Positions 1 to 7,177 are shown, counted from the stretch's first letter. The stretch: 13,555 nt of DNA from an uncultured Collinsella sp. (GCA_900752475.1 CAADVJ010000174.1:1-13555); one strand, 5' to 3'. Translations and numbers: made by a program. Notes: a model not told the origin generated them from the sequence alone.

Positions 1-101
1 GGAGGGCATGAAGTTTGTCGCGAGTTCCGCACGCAAAGGAAAGCACTTAATGTGCTTTCCGTCTTGCGCAGGACTGTAGAGCAGCAAACTTCATGCCCTC
101 C
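1..101. repeat. Long imperfect palindrome, candidate dispersed repeat or structured RNA
   Basis: The outer arms, 1-17 (GGAGGGCATGAAGTTTG) and 85-101, are exact reverse complements. Inside them, 38-46 (GGAAAGCAC) and 52-60 form a second perfect 9-bp stem with the loop TTAAT. Weaker pairing joins the two: CGCAA at 32-36 with TTGCG at 64-68, and AGT-CC at 23-28 with GGACT at 71-75. Together about 100 nt can fold into one long rod on either strand. No reading frame covers it. It starts exactly at the window edge, so it may extend left. It could be a REP/MITE-like repeat, a structured RNA or the 3' hairpin of an upstream gene. The sequence alone does not decide. Confidence 0.6.
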
Positions 102-174
102 GGTCCGCCCCGGGAGCCACTGCTAAGTTATCCCCCGGCATTCAGAAAATCTAAGTGCCAAAAAATAAGATTTT

Positions 175-214
175 TTGACTCCGTGTTGTATAACCCGCCA
201 TTCGTGGGTACCAT
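175..214 (+). promoter_or_regulatory. Possible groESL promoter region
   Basis: An A/T-rich stretch at 146-176 leads into TTGACT (175-180), which looks like a -35 box, but no good -10 lies 16-18 nt downstream. An alternative pair is TTGTAT (186-191), a 17-nt spacer and TACCAT (209-214). TATAAC occurs at 189-194 and again at 253-258. None of these pairings is convincing. The region is given as the likely promoter-bearing stretch, not as a mapped promoter. Confidence 0.25.
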
Positions 215-245
215 TCAACGCGTACGCAAACAAAAAGGGTTAATT

Positions 246-264
246 CGCGTGGTATAACCGCGCG
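246..264 (+). promoter_or_regulatory. Inverted repeat in the groES leader
   Basis: CGCGTGGT (246-253) and ACCGCGCG (257-264) pair over 8 bp with one G-U and a three-base ATA centre. The element ends nine bases before the groES Shine-Dalgarno AGGAGG (273-278). It contains the second copy of the octamer GTATAACC (252-259; first copy 188-195). It could be an operator or a leader hairpin affecting translation. It matches neither CIRCE (TTAGCACTC-N9-GAGTGCTAA) nor HAIR (CTTGAGT-N7-ACTCAAG), and neither of those was found in 102-286. Confidence 0.4.
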
Positions 265-286
265 GCCCAAAAAGGAGGAGACAAGC

Positions 287-580
287 ATGTCGTCTTTGAA
301 GCCGCTTGCAGATCGTGTTCTGGTCAAGCCCGACGAGGCCGAGCAGAAGACCGCTTCTGGTCTGTATATCGCCAGCAACGCTCAGGAGAAGCCGCAGCGC
401 GGCACCATCGTTGCCGTGGGCGCCGGCAAGGTCAACGACAAGGGTGAGCGCATCCCCATGGATGTTCAGGTCGGCGACGTTGTCATCTACGGTAAGTTCG
501 GTGGCAACGAGGTCAAGGTCGACGGCGAGAAGTATCTGCTGATGCGCGCCGACGACATCTACGCTGTCGTCGAGGCCTAG
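287..580 (+). CDS. groES: Co-chaperonin GroES (Hsp10/Cpn10)
   Basis: This 97-residue protein matches the usual GroES length. It forms the heptameric lid that closes the GroEL folding chamber in the cytoplasm. The N-terminus MSSLKPLADRVLVKP is the conserved first strand of the family. A flexible GroEL-binding mobile loop follows at about residues 17-38 (around EQKTASGLYIAS), and the body includes GDVVIYGKFGG and the C-terminal YLLMRADDIYAVVE. The ATG at 287 is preceded by AGGAGG at 273-278, an ideal ribosome site. groEL follows 96 nt downstream on the same strand, the standard groESL order. Identity is certain; how heat-shock control works here is not. Confidence 0.98.
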   Translation: MSSLKPLADRVLVKPDEAEQKTASGLYIASNAQEKPQRGTIVAVGAGKVNDKGERIPMDVQVGDVVIYGKFGGNEVKVDGEKYLLMRADDIYAVVEA

Positions 581-610
581 TCTCGTCAGAATCTCTGATT
601 CGTCTTTGAA

Positions 611-646
611 CGCGCCCGCCGCTTAGGACTCGGAAGCGGCGACGCG
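611..646 (+). other. Hairpin between groES and groEL
   Basis: CGCCGCTT (617-624) pairs perfectly with AAGCGGCG (634-641). The stem is lengthened by CGCG (611-614) with CGCG (643-646) across a small internal loop. An alternative stem, GACTCG (627-632) with CGAGTC (645-650), excludes the lower part of this one. The trailing sequence ACATTTCTTTT is only weakly T-rich, so it is not a clear terminator. It may set the groES to groEL ratio by partial termination or mRNA processing. That role is inferred. Confidence 0.45.
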
Positions 647-676
647 AGTCACATTTCTTTTGGAGGATTACCTACC

Positions 677-2314
677 ATGGCAAAGAACATTACGTTCAAC
701 ACCGATGCCCGCGCTAAGCTTGCCAAGGGCGTCAACACTCTGGCCGACGCCGTTACCGTCACCATGGGCCCCAAGGGTCGCTACGTTGCGCTGCAGCGCA
801 CGTTCGGTGCTCCGACCATCACCAACGACGGCGTTTCCGTCGCCAAGGAGATCGAGCTCGAGGACAACATCGAGAACATGGGCGCTCAGCTGGTGAAGGA
901 GGTTGCCACCAAGACCAACGACACCGTGGGTGACGGCACCACCACCGCAACCCTGCTCGCTCAGGCCATCGTCAACGACGGTCTGCGCAACGTCGCCGCT
1001 GGCGCTAACCCGCTGGCCATCCGTCGCGGCATCGACAAGGCCGTCAACGCCGCCGTCGCCGAGATGAAGAAGCAGGCCAAGCCGGTCGAGACCAAGGAGC
1101 AGATCGCTTCCGTCGGTACCATCTCCGCCGGTGACCCCGAGGTCGGCGAGAAGATCGCCGAGGCCATGGAGGTCGTGGGCAAGGACGGCGTCATCACCGT
1201 CGAGGATTCCCAGACGTTCGACATCACCATCGACACCGTCGAGGGCATGCAGTTCGACAAGGGCTATGTCTCCGCTTACTTCGTCACGGACAACGACCGC
1301 ATGGAGGCCGTGATGAAGGATCCGTACATCCTCATCACCGACCAGAAGATTTCCAGCGTTCAAGACATCATGCCCGTTCTCGAGGCTGTCCAGCGCGCTG
1401 GCCGTGGCCTGCTCATCATCGCTGAGGACATCGACGGCGAGGCTCTGCCTACCCTGGTCCTCAACAAGATCCGTGGCGCCCTCAACGTCTGCGCCGTCAA
1501 GGCCCCGGGCTACGGCGATCGCCGCAAGCGCATCCTCGAGGACATCGCCGTCCTCACCGGTGGCCAGGCTGCCCTGGACGAGCTGGGCGTGAAGGTTGCT
1601 GACATCACCGCTGATATGCTCGGTACCGCTAAGTCCGTCACCATCTCCAAGGACAACACCGTCGTCGTCGGTGGCGCTGGCTCCAAGGAGGCCATCGACG
1701 CTCGTATCGCTCAGATCAAGGGTGAGATGGAGAACACCACCTCTGACTTCGACCGTGAGAAGCTCCAGGAGCGCCTGGCCAAGCTCTCCGGTGGCGTTGC
1801 CGTCATCAAGGTCGGCGCTGCTACCGAGTCCGAGCTCAAGGAGATCAAGCACCGCGTCGAGGACGCCCTGCAGGCAACCCGCGCTGCTGTCGAGGAGGGC
1901 ATTGTCGCCGGTGGCGGCGTCGCCTTCATGGACGCTGCTCCTGCGCTCGACGCCGTTGAGCTCGACGACCCCGAGGAGAAGATCGGTGTCGACATCGTCA
2001 AGAAGGCTCTGACCGCTCCGGTCGCTACCATCGCCAAGAACGCTGGTTTTGAGGGCGCTGTCGTGGTCGACAAGGTTGCCGAGCTGCCTGCCGGCCAGGG
2101 TCTCAACTCTGCCAACGGCGAGTGGGGCGACATGATCGAGATGGGCGTCCTCGACCCCGTCAAGGTCAGCCGCGTCACCCTGCAGAACGCTGCTTCTGTC
2201 GCCAGCCTGATCCTCATCACCGAGGCTACCGTCTCCGATGTCCCCAAGAACACTCAGCTTGAGGACGCAATCGCTGCTGCTACCGCTGGTCAGCAGGGCG
2301 GCGGTATGTACTAA
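677..2314 (+). CDS. groEL: Chaperonin GroEL (Hsp60/Cpn60)
   Basis: The 545-residue protein is a full-length group I chaperonin, which forms a double-ring ATP-driven folding chamber with GroES in the cytoplasm. The ATP site is intact: GPKG at 31-34, D51 in TNDG, and GDGTTTAT with D86. D396 in VEDAL corresponds to the catalytic Asp398 of E. coli. The family signature AAVEEGIVAGGGVA follows D396. The C-terminus is short (GQQGGGMY), without the long GGM repeats of proteobacterial GroEL. In the equatorial domain, GRYVALQRTFGAP replaces the common GRNVVLDKSFGAP, and NDG replaces KDG. The ATG has GGAGG (662-666) ten bases upstream. It is probably co-transcribed with groES, and a strong terminator follows. 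Confidence 0.98.
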   Translation: MAKNITFNTDARAKLAKGVNTLADAVTVTMGPKGRYVALQRTFGAPTITNDGVSVAKEIELEDNIENMGAQLVKEVATKTNDTVGDGTTTATLLAQAIVNDGLRNVAAGANPLAIRRGIDKAVNAAVAEMKKQAKPVETKEQIASVGTISAGDPEVGEKIAEAMEVVGKDGVITVEDSQTFDITIDTVEGMQFDKGYVSAYFVTDNDRMEAVMKDPYILITDQKISSVQDIMPVLEAVQRAGRGLLIIAEDIDGEALPTLVLNKIRGALNVCAVKAPGYGDRRKRILEDIAVLTGGQAALDELGVKVADITADMLGTAKSVTISKDNTVVVGGAGSKEAIDARIAQIKGEMENTTSDFDREKLQERLAKLSGGVAVIKVGAATESELKEIKHRVEDALQATRAAVEEGIVAGGGVAFMDAAPALDAVELDDPEEKIGVDIVKKALTAPVATIAKNAGFEGAVVVDKVAELPAGQGLNSANGEWGDMIEMGVLDPVKVSRVTLQNAASVASLILITEATVSDVPKNTQLEDAIAAATAGQQGGGMY

Positions 2315-2392
2315 GGCCGACAAGGTCTAGAACTCCCACCGGGAATCCGGGGGCGGGACGGGGCTTCTCTCCGGAACGTCCTCGGTTAGATT

Positions 2393-2441
2393 GGGACCCC
2401 TTGTCCTGCTCCTTTGGAGCCGCGGACAAGGGGTCCTTTTT
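2393..2441 (+). terminator. Rho-independent terminator of groESL
   Basis: GGACCCCTTGTCC (2394-2406) and GGACAAGGGGTCC (2424-2436) are perfect 13-bp reverse complements separated by 17 nt. Five T residues follow directly (2437-2441). This is a classical intrinsic terminator, 80 bp after the groEL stop. Confidence 0.95.
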
Positions 2442-2578
2442 GTGCTGAATTATTGTTCAACTTTTCGAAATCTCTCATTTGTTCGACTTTAATCGACTGT
2501 CTGCTCAATTGAGTGGCGGGCTCGTCTCGACTCGCGTCTTGCAAGTTCTTGGGTAGACGGCTTGCTCGAGGTTTATGA
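2442..2578. other. Intergenic stretch between convergent transcripts
   Basis: No credible gene is visible here. The sequence is more A/T-rich than its surroundings. It contains small palindromes (TTTCGAAA at 2463-2470, CTCAATTGAG at 2504-2513) and three copies of CGACT. None is assignable to a function. Confidence 0.5.
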
Positions 2579-2606
2579 AAGGGGCCGTCCCGCGGGACGG
2601 CCCCTT
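2579..2606 (-). terminator. Palindromic terminator of the NYN gene
   Basis: Bases 2581-2604 are a perfect 24-bp GC-rich palindrome with arms GGGGCCGTCCCG and CGGGACGGCCCC. AA before it and TT after it extend the symmetry to 28 bp. It begins six bases beyond the stop codon of the minus-strand gene. Read on the minus strand it is followed by TTTC, a short U-run. Because it is symmetrical it could act in both directions between the convergent groEL and NYN genes. Confidence 0.8.
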
Positions 2607-2611
2607 ACTTG

Positions 2612-3307
2612 CTATCTGACTTTGGCAGGATCGAACTCATTCGATATATCTTCGATGCCATCAGATTGAAGAATGAGCTCGCTAGGCAGATGGTGGCCCA
2701 TCGGATCGATTAGGAAATCGAGTCTTGCCCTTCTGGCCGTTTTTGCGACTGGGATGAAGTCTGTGTCACCAGCTATGAGAACGATTTGATCAACAGTTCT
2801 CCCATGGGCGAGCGAGGCGACATCGAGTCCGATTCTCATGTCAACACCGGATTGCTTTAACCCAACGAGGGTGAAATCTTCCTGCCCGAGGTCGGTTGTT
2901 GTCAACTCACCCTTGAGTAGCTTCTTGAGCGATTCTTGTTTCAAGTTGTAATGCGCGTTCGCTGAGCGTAGTTCGCCCATGCGCATCGCAACTTTCCTCT
3001 TCTCCCCGAGGGCTGCGTGGAAATCGGACATCCATACATTGGAGGGATGCTTCCGGCTGAACACGGTATTGTGTTCGTCCCAGGGCTGCTTAAAAGTGCC
3101 GTTTTCTAGTGGTGGACAGTTGTAGAAGAAGATTCTGTATAGGGAGCGGTCGCCGTATTCTAGCGTCATCTTTCGTTTAGCGGATATGTGCCGCAGGGCA
3201 TAGGCATGACATTCCGATGCGCGCTTTTCGGGTGAAGTGTCTCCCCATAGCCTGCGCGCTCGTTTCAGGAAGAAATTTCCATCGATTAGGACAGCGGTTC
3301 TTGTCAT
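2612..3307 (-). CDS. Stand-alone NYN domain (PIN-like) putative ribonuclease
   Basis: The product has 231 residues. The N-terminus TRTAVLIDGNFF places D9 in the first strand of the NYN fold. Near the C-terminus come G154-V-D156, GLDV with D162, and IVLIAGDTDF with D181 and D183. Together these form the acidic set expected of NYN/LabA-like (DUF88) metal-dependent nucleases. Residues about 40-140 are a divergent, partly basic insert rather than a second known domain. I chose the ATG at 3307-3305 because AGGAGAT lies seven bases upstream. A longer frame from 3370 would add 21 non-conserved residues and bury that ribosome site. It stands alone on the minus strand between groESL and the flavin operon. 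Known relatives act in RNA turnover, phage defence or toxin-like roles. The substrate here is unknown. Confidence 0.8.
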   Translation of the reverse strand: MTRTAVLIDGNFFLKRARRLWGDTSPEKRASECHAYALRHISAKRKMTLEYGDRSLYRIFFYNCPPLENGTFKQPWDEHNTVFSRKHPSNVWMSDFHAALGEKRKVAMRMGELRSANAHYNLKQESLKKLLKGELTTTDLGQEDFTLVGLKQSGVDMRIGLDVASLAHGRTVDQIVLIAGDTDFIPVAKTARRARLDFLIDPMGHHLPSELILQSDGIEDISNEFDPAKVR

Positions 3308-3654
3308 GATATCTCCTGCTACATGAATTGACCCCCGAGCTGTGGTACTCCGGCTAAAGATTGGAGCCACTGTCGGAGGTCTTCAAAAAACGGAGGACAG
3401 GGAGATGGCGGAAAACCTAATTTCTCTGTCTGGCTTGAGTCTACATCCATTGACTCAGCAATTTGTGGTGGAATTCGGGTTAGATTGTGGAATCGCGCCC
3501 TTTGCACTTCGGGGAATTCTGTGTTGACTGCCCTTCTTGATCTTTCGTACTTGCCTGCGATCAGTTGTTAGCGTGCTGCAGCATTGTTGTTGCGCCGCTC
3601 TATCCCGGGCGTATTTGTGGGGCGTTTCCCTACCATAAATTACCCTTGGCATAC
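3308..3654. other. Gene-free region between divergent transcripts
   Basis: This stretch lies between the NYN start and the promoter region of the flavin operon, and must contain the NYN promoter. No -35/-10 pair there is convincing. Short frames on both strands lack ribosome sites and family features. An interrupted inverted repeat, TGAGTC (3436-3441) and GACTCA (3452-3457), is present. The sequence is less GC-biased than the genes. Confidence 0.5.
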
Positions 3655-3682
3655 TTGCGCGAAAGCCTACTGGTGCTACACT
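3655..3682 (+). promoter_or_regulatory. Candidate promoter of the flavin operon
   Basis: TTGCGC (3655-3660) and TACACT (3677-3682), 16 nt apart, resemble a sigma-70-type -35/-10 pair. They would start transcription at about 3689, just at the 5' edge of the FMN aptamer. The -35 match is weak outside TTG, so the position is the main support. Confidence 0.4.
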
Positions 3683-3688
3683 TGCAAT

Positions 3689-3876
3689 TGCTGTTTCAGG
3701 GCGGGGTGGAATTCCCCACTGGCGGTAAATCGGGCGGTGTCAAAGGGACGCCGTGGCGCAGGTGAGATGCCTGCGACCGAGCCGATGAGTCCGCGACCCG
3801 TGTGTGCGTTGGTTCGCATGCCGGCTGAACTGGTGAGATCCCAGTACCAACGGTTAGAGTCCGGATGAAAGAGGCA
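3689..3876 (+). promoter_or_regulatory. FMN riboswitch (RFN element)
   Basis: The conserved blocks of the RFN aptamer appear in order. These are GGGCGGGGTGGAATTCCCCA then CTGGCGGT (about 3699-3727), CCGATGAGTCCGCGACCCG (about 3782-3800), and CTGGTGAGATCCCAG, then CCAACGGT and AGAGTCCGGATGAAAG near the 3' end. The closing P1 stem pairs TTTCA (3694-3698) with TGAAA (3866-3870), with partial extension outward to TGC and GCA. The known ligand is flavin mononucleotide, which lowers downstream expression. No terminator lies between the aptamer and ribU. The 3' side of P1 runs into the Shine-Dalgarno AGGTGAT (3876-3882), so control is probably translational. The placement before a riboflavin transporter agrees with this. 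Confidence 0.95.
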
Positions 3877-3885
3877 GGTGATCTT

Positions 3886-4476
3886 ATGTCTGAACAGTCG
3901 CAGCATATCCATTTTGAGAACACGAATAGGTGGAGCACCAAACAGCTCGTTACCATGGCGCTGATGTGTGCCTTGGGCGCCCTGTTTATGTACGTGCAGC
4001 TGCCCATCCTTCCTTCGGCGCCGTTTTTGACCTATGACCCGTCGCTGGTGCCGGCGATGGTGTGTGGATTTGCGTATGGCCCTGGTGCCGGCACAGCTGT
4101 TGCCGCTATGGCGATCGTTATCCATGCGCTCACCACGGGCGATTGGGTCGGTGCGCTTATGAACTTGGTTGCCACGCTGGGCTATATTCTGCCTGCGGCT
4201 ATCGTCTATCAGAAGATGCACACCTACAAGGGTGCCGTGATTGGCCTGGTGCTCGGCGTCATTGCCGCTACAGCGCTGTCTATGGTCGCAAACCTTACTA
4301 TTGGCGTATGGTTCTGGTATGGCTCGGCCGATGTGATTCTGCCGCTCATGCTTCCCGCTGTTTTGCCGTTTAACCTCATCAAGACTGTGCTTAACTCGGT
4401 ACTCACGCTGGCGGTGTACAAGGCGGTCTCTAATCTCATCACGCCCAAGAAGGACCAGGTCAAAGGCCGCGCATGA
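3886..4476 (+). CDS. ribU: Riboflavin ECF transporter substrate-binding subunit RibU
   Basis: This 196-residue membrane protein is the S component that binds riboflavin and passes it to the ECF module. It shows about six hydrophobic segments after a polar N-terminus (residues 1-18). RibU-type motifs include FLTYDPSLVPAMVCGFAYGP, the GALMNLVAT helix, and LPFNLIKTVLNSV near the C-terminus. The ATG at 3886 is chosen because AGGTGAT sits just before it. An in-frame ATG at 3865 lies inside the conserved riboswitch CCGGATGAAAG and is unlikely to be used. The TGA overlaps the ATG of the ATPase gene (ATGA), which suggests translational coupling. The FMN riboswitch strongly supports riboflavin over other vitamins. 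Confidence 0.93.
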   Translation: MSEQSQHIHFENTNRWSTKQLVTMALMCALGALFMYVQLPILPSAPFLTYDPSLVPAMVCGFAYGPGAGTAVAAMAIVIHALTTGDWVGALMNLVATLGYILPAAIVYQKMHTYKGAVIGLVLGVIAATALSMVANLTIGVWFWYGSADVILPLMLPAVLPFNLIKTVLNSVLTLAVYKAVSNLITPKKDQVKGRA

Positions 4477-6377
4477 TTGAGTGTCGGGGCGTTTCCTTTA
4501 GCTATGACGGTGCCGCCCAGGCGCTTGACGACATCGATCTGAGCATTAAGGACGGGGAGTTTTTCTGCATCCTCGGTGGCAATGGGTCGGGCAAGTCGAC
4601 GTTTGCCAAGCATCTGAATGCGCTGCTGCAGCCCGATGCGGGCACGGTGCGCGTCAACGGCATTGATGCGTCCGATCCCGAGTTGGTCTACGACATTCGT
4701 TCGACCGCGGGCATGGTGTTCCAGAATCCCGATGATCAGCTGGTGGCAACGCTTGTCGAAGATGACGTTGCGTTTGGTCCCGAAAACCTTGGCGTGCCAT
4801 CGGCGCAAATTGCGCAGCGCGTACGCGAGGCGCTGAAGGGCGTGGGCCTGGTGGGCTTTGAGCGCCACGAGACCCATGCGCTCTCGGGCGGACAAAAGCA
4901 GCGCGTGGCGCTTGCCGGCGTGCTCGCCATGGAGCCGCGCGTTCTCATTTTGGATGAGGCCTCCTCGATGCTCGACCCGCGCGGACGCAAGGGTCTTATG
5001 AAGGCTTGCCGCGCGTTGCACGCTCGCGGCATGACTATCGTGATGATTACGCACTTTATGGAAGAGGCTGCCGAGGCCGATCGTGTCGCCGTGTTTCAGA
5101 CGGGACGAGTTGCCATGCTGGGCACGCCCGAGGAGATTCTGACGCGGGCGAATGAACTCGCTCAGCTCAACCTTGACATGCCAGAGTCGTGCCGTTTGGG
5201 CATGGCGCTTCGTGCGAAGGGCGTGCCCGTTTGCGCACAGGTGCGTGAGGCGGATATGGTCGCCGAGATTGCGCAGGCTTATGCCGAGCGAAGTGGGGCA
5301 GACATCGCGGGGCAGTCTTCCGTATCCCAGTTGGAAATCGCTGACGGCACTGTTCCGGTAGACAACGAGGGCAACGCGTCGGAGCCCGTCATCGAGCTAT
5401 CCCATGTTTCGTACAGTTATTCGCTCAGTCCGCGCGAGCGCCGCCGCTGGCATAAGCGCTCGGCCACTGCGGGCAAATCGAGCAAACAGGCTCTCTGGGG
5501 AAACGACCCCAGCAGCCCGTGGGCGCTGCGCGATGTATCGCTGACGGTGCGTCGCGGCGAGTTCCTGGGCTTGGCAGGTCATACCGGTTCGGGTAAGTCG
5601 ACGCTGGTCCAGCATCTCAACGGTTTGATTCGCCCTCAGGAGGGATCCGTTCGCGCGCTGGGGCTCGATCTGTCAAACAAGAAAGACGCCGCCGCGGTTA
5701 AGGCCAAGGTCGGCGTGGTGTTTCAATATCCCGAGCGTCAGCTGTTTGCCGAAACCGTGGCACAGGACGTGGCGTTTGGTCCGCACAACCTTGGCTTGTC
5801 GCAGGCCGAGGTTGCCCGCCGCGTTGAGACATCGCTCTCGCGCGTGGGCCTCGACCTTTCCACGGTCGGCGACAAGAGCCCCTTTGAGCTTTCGGGCGGT
5901 CAGCAACGGCGTGTGGCATTCGCCGGCGTACTCGCCATGGAGCCCGAAGTCCTGGTGCTCGATGAACCCATGGCGGGGCTCGATCCGGCTGCGCGCAGGG
6001 ATTTCCTAGGGCTCATCGACCGACTTCACCGCGATGGCCTGACCGTTGTCATGGTTTCGCACAGCATGGATGACCTGGCCAATTGCTGCGACCGTATTGT
6101 CGTGATGAACGAGGGCGCGGTGTTTGCCGAGGGCACGCCCGCTCAGGTGTTTGCGCATGCCGATGAGCTCAAGTCGATCGGCTTGGGCGTTCCCGCCGCC
6201 CAGCGTATGGCGCTGGCGCTTACGGAGGCGGGCGTGCCGCTGCGTCGCGGCGGGCTCTATACGGTTGAGTCGTTGGCCGACGAGTTGGCAGATTTGCTGA
6301 TCGGTCGCCCAGACGGTTCTTCTAACGTCTCGGACATTGCTAAATCCAAGACGGTCGCGCGAGAGGAGGGCTGCTGA
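4473..6377 (+). CDS. ecfA: Fused ECF transporter ATPase (EcfA1-EcfA2 type)
   Basis: The 634 residues hold two complete ABC ATPase domains that power vitamin uptake. Domain 1 has Walker A GGNGSGKST (35-43), Q84, LSGGQ (137-141), Walker B with E162, the EcfA1-like DEASSMLDP, and switch H194. Domain 2 begins near residue 304 with Walker A GHTGSGKST (369-377), Q418, LSGGQ (473-477), E498 in the EcfA2-like DEPMAGLDP, and H530. All catalytic residues are present in both. The two subunits are usually separate proteins in Firmicutes. Domain 2 carries an unusual insert of about 30 residues (roughly 318-349, including RERRRWHKR) between its first strand and ALRDVSL. The gene overlaps ribU upstream and ecfT downstream (TGATG). 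Confidence 0.95.
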   Translation: MIECRGVSFSYDGAAQALDDIDLSIKDGEFFCILGGNGSGKSTFAKHLNALLQPDAGTVRVNGIDASDPELVYDIRSTAGMVFQNPDDQLVATLVEDDVAFGPENLGVPSAQIAQRVREALKGVGLVGFERHETHALSGGQKQRVALAGVLAMEPRVLILDEASSMLDPRGRKGLMKACRALHARGMTIVMITHFMEEAAEADRVAVFQTGRVAMLGTPEEILTRANELAQLNLDMPESCRLGMALRAKGVPVCAQVREADMVAEIAQAYAERSGADIAGQSSVSQLEIADGTVPVDNEGNASEPVIELSHVSYSYSLSPRERRRWHKRSATAGKSSKQALWGNDPSSPWALRDVSLTVRRGEFLGLAGHTGSGKSTLVQHLNGLIRPQEGSVRALGLDLSNKKDAAAVKAKVGVVFQYPERQLFAETVAQDVAFGPHNLGLSQAEVARRVETSLSRVGLDLSTVGDKSPFELSGGQQRRVAFAGVLAMEPEVLVLDEPMAGLDPAARRDFLGLIDRLHRDGLTVVMVSHSMDDLANCCDRIVVMNEGAVFAEGTPAQVFAHADELKSIGLGVPAAQRMALALTEAGVPLRRGGLYTVESLADELADLLIGRPDGSSNVSDIAKSKTVAREEGC

Positions 6378-7177
6378 TGGAGGCGTTTTCGTTTGGCAGT
6401 TACTATCCCGGCGATAGTGCAATCCACCGCCTGGACCCGCGAACCAAGTTGCTCTTGGGCTTTGTGTTTCTGATCACGACGCTCACGGTCAGTGGCTTCC
6501 GCGGGCTGGCCCCGGTCGCAATTTTCGTTGTGCTGACCTATGCCGTGTCTCGGGTGCCGGTTCGTCGCGTTCTGTCGTCGATGGCGCCGCTGCTGGCGAT
6601 CGTCGTCGTGGTCGCGGTGCTCAACTTGTTTACCGATCAGAGTGGGCGCATCCTGTGGCAGCTCGGCTTTCTGCAGATAAGCGAGGGCTCGCTGCGTTCT
6701 GCCGTCTTTATGGCGTGCCGCCTGACTCTGATGATGGCCGGCATGAGCGCCATTACGCTCACCACGCCCACGCTCGACCTCACCGCGGGCTTTGAGCGTC
6801 TGCTCGCACCGTTTGCGCGCGTGGGGCTCCCTGCGCATGAGCTCGGCATGATTATGGGTATCGCGCTGCGCTTTATGCCGCAGTTTGCCACCGAGATGAA
6901 GCAGACGGCGGACGCGCAAGCAAGCCGCGGTGCGCGCGTGACGGGAGGCCCGCTCGGCGGCGTGCGTATGCTCGGCAGTGTGGCGATTCCACTGTTCACG
7001 GGCGTGTTCCGCCATGCCGAGACGCTGTCTGCTGCCATGGATGCGCGCTGTTATCACGGCGAGCAGGGGCGCACGCGTCTGCATGCGCTTACGTTTGGTC
7101 GTGAGGACGCGCTGGCAGCGCTGGCGATGGCGCTGCTGCTCGCGTGTGTCATCGTCATCAACCTTCAACTTGTTTAG
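6377..7177 (+). CDS. ecfT: ECF transporter transmembrane subunit EcfT
   Basis: The 266-residue membrane protein couples the ATPases to RibU. It starts with the family hallmark HRLDPRTKLLLG, followed by several hydrophobic helices (about 24-60, 65-85, 110-130) and a last one at the C-terminus. The two X-R-X motifs that contact the ATPases are present as SRG (183-185) and ARC (223-225, in AMDARCYHG). Its ATG shares one base with the ATPase stop, and GGAGGG (6365-6370) is the ribosome site. Together with ribU and the fused ATPase it completes a dedicated riboflavin importer with no need for a shared housekeeping ECF module. Confidence 0.94.
   Translation: MEAFSFGSYYPGDSAIHRLDPRTKLLLGFVFLITTLTVSGFRGLAPVAIFVVLTYAVSRVPVRRVLSSMAPLLAIVVVVAVLNLFTDQSGRILWQLGFLQISEGSLRSAVFMACRLTLMMAGMSAITLTTPTLDLTAGFERLLAPFARVGLPAHELGMIMGIALRFMPQFATEMKQTADAQASRGARVTGGPLGGVRMLGSVAIPLFTGVFRHAETLSAAMDARCYHGEQGRTRLHALTFGREDALAALAMALLLACVIVINLQLV

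Noticed and set aside
668..2323. Long open frame antisense to groEL (551 codons)
   Set aside because: It mirrors the strongly biased groEL codons, has no ribosome site or recognisable domain, and is rich in low-complexity Leu/Gly/Asp.
3434..3459. HAIR-like half sites CTTGAGT and ACTCAGC
   Set aside because: The spacing is 12 rather than 7, the right half is imperfect, and it is nowhere near groESL; probably chance.
3342..3527. 61-codon plus-strand frame upstream of the riboswitch
   Set aside because: No ribosome site, overlaps the 5' part of the region before the NYN gene, and no recognisable protein features.
3865..3885. Upstream in-frame ATG for ribU
   Set aside because: It is part of the conserved riboswitch 3' block and lacks its own ribosome site; ATG at 3886 has one.
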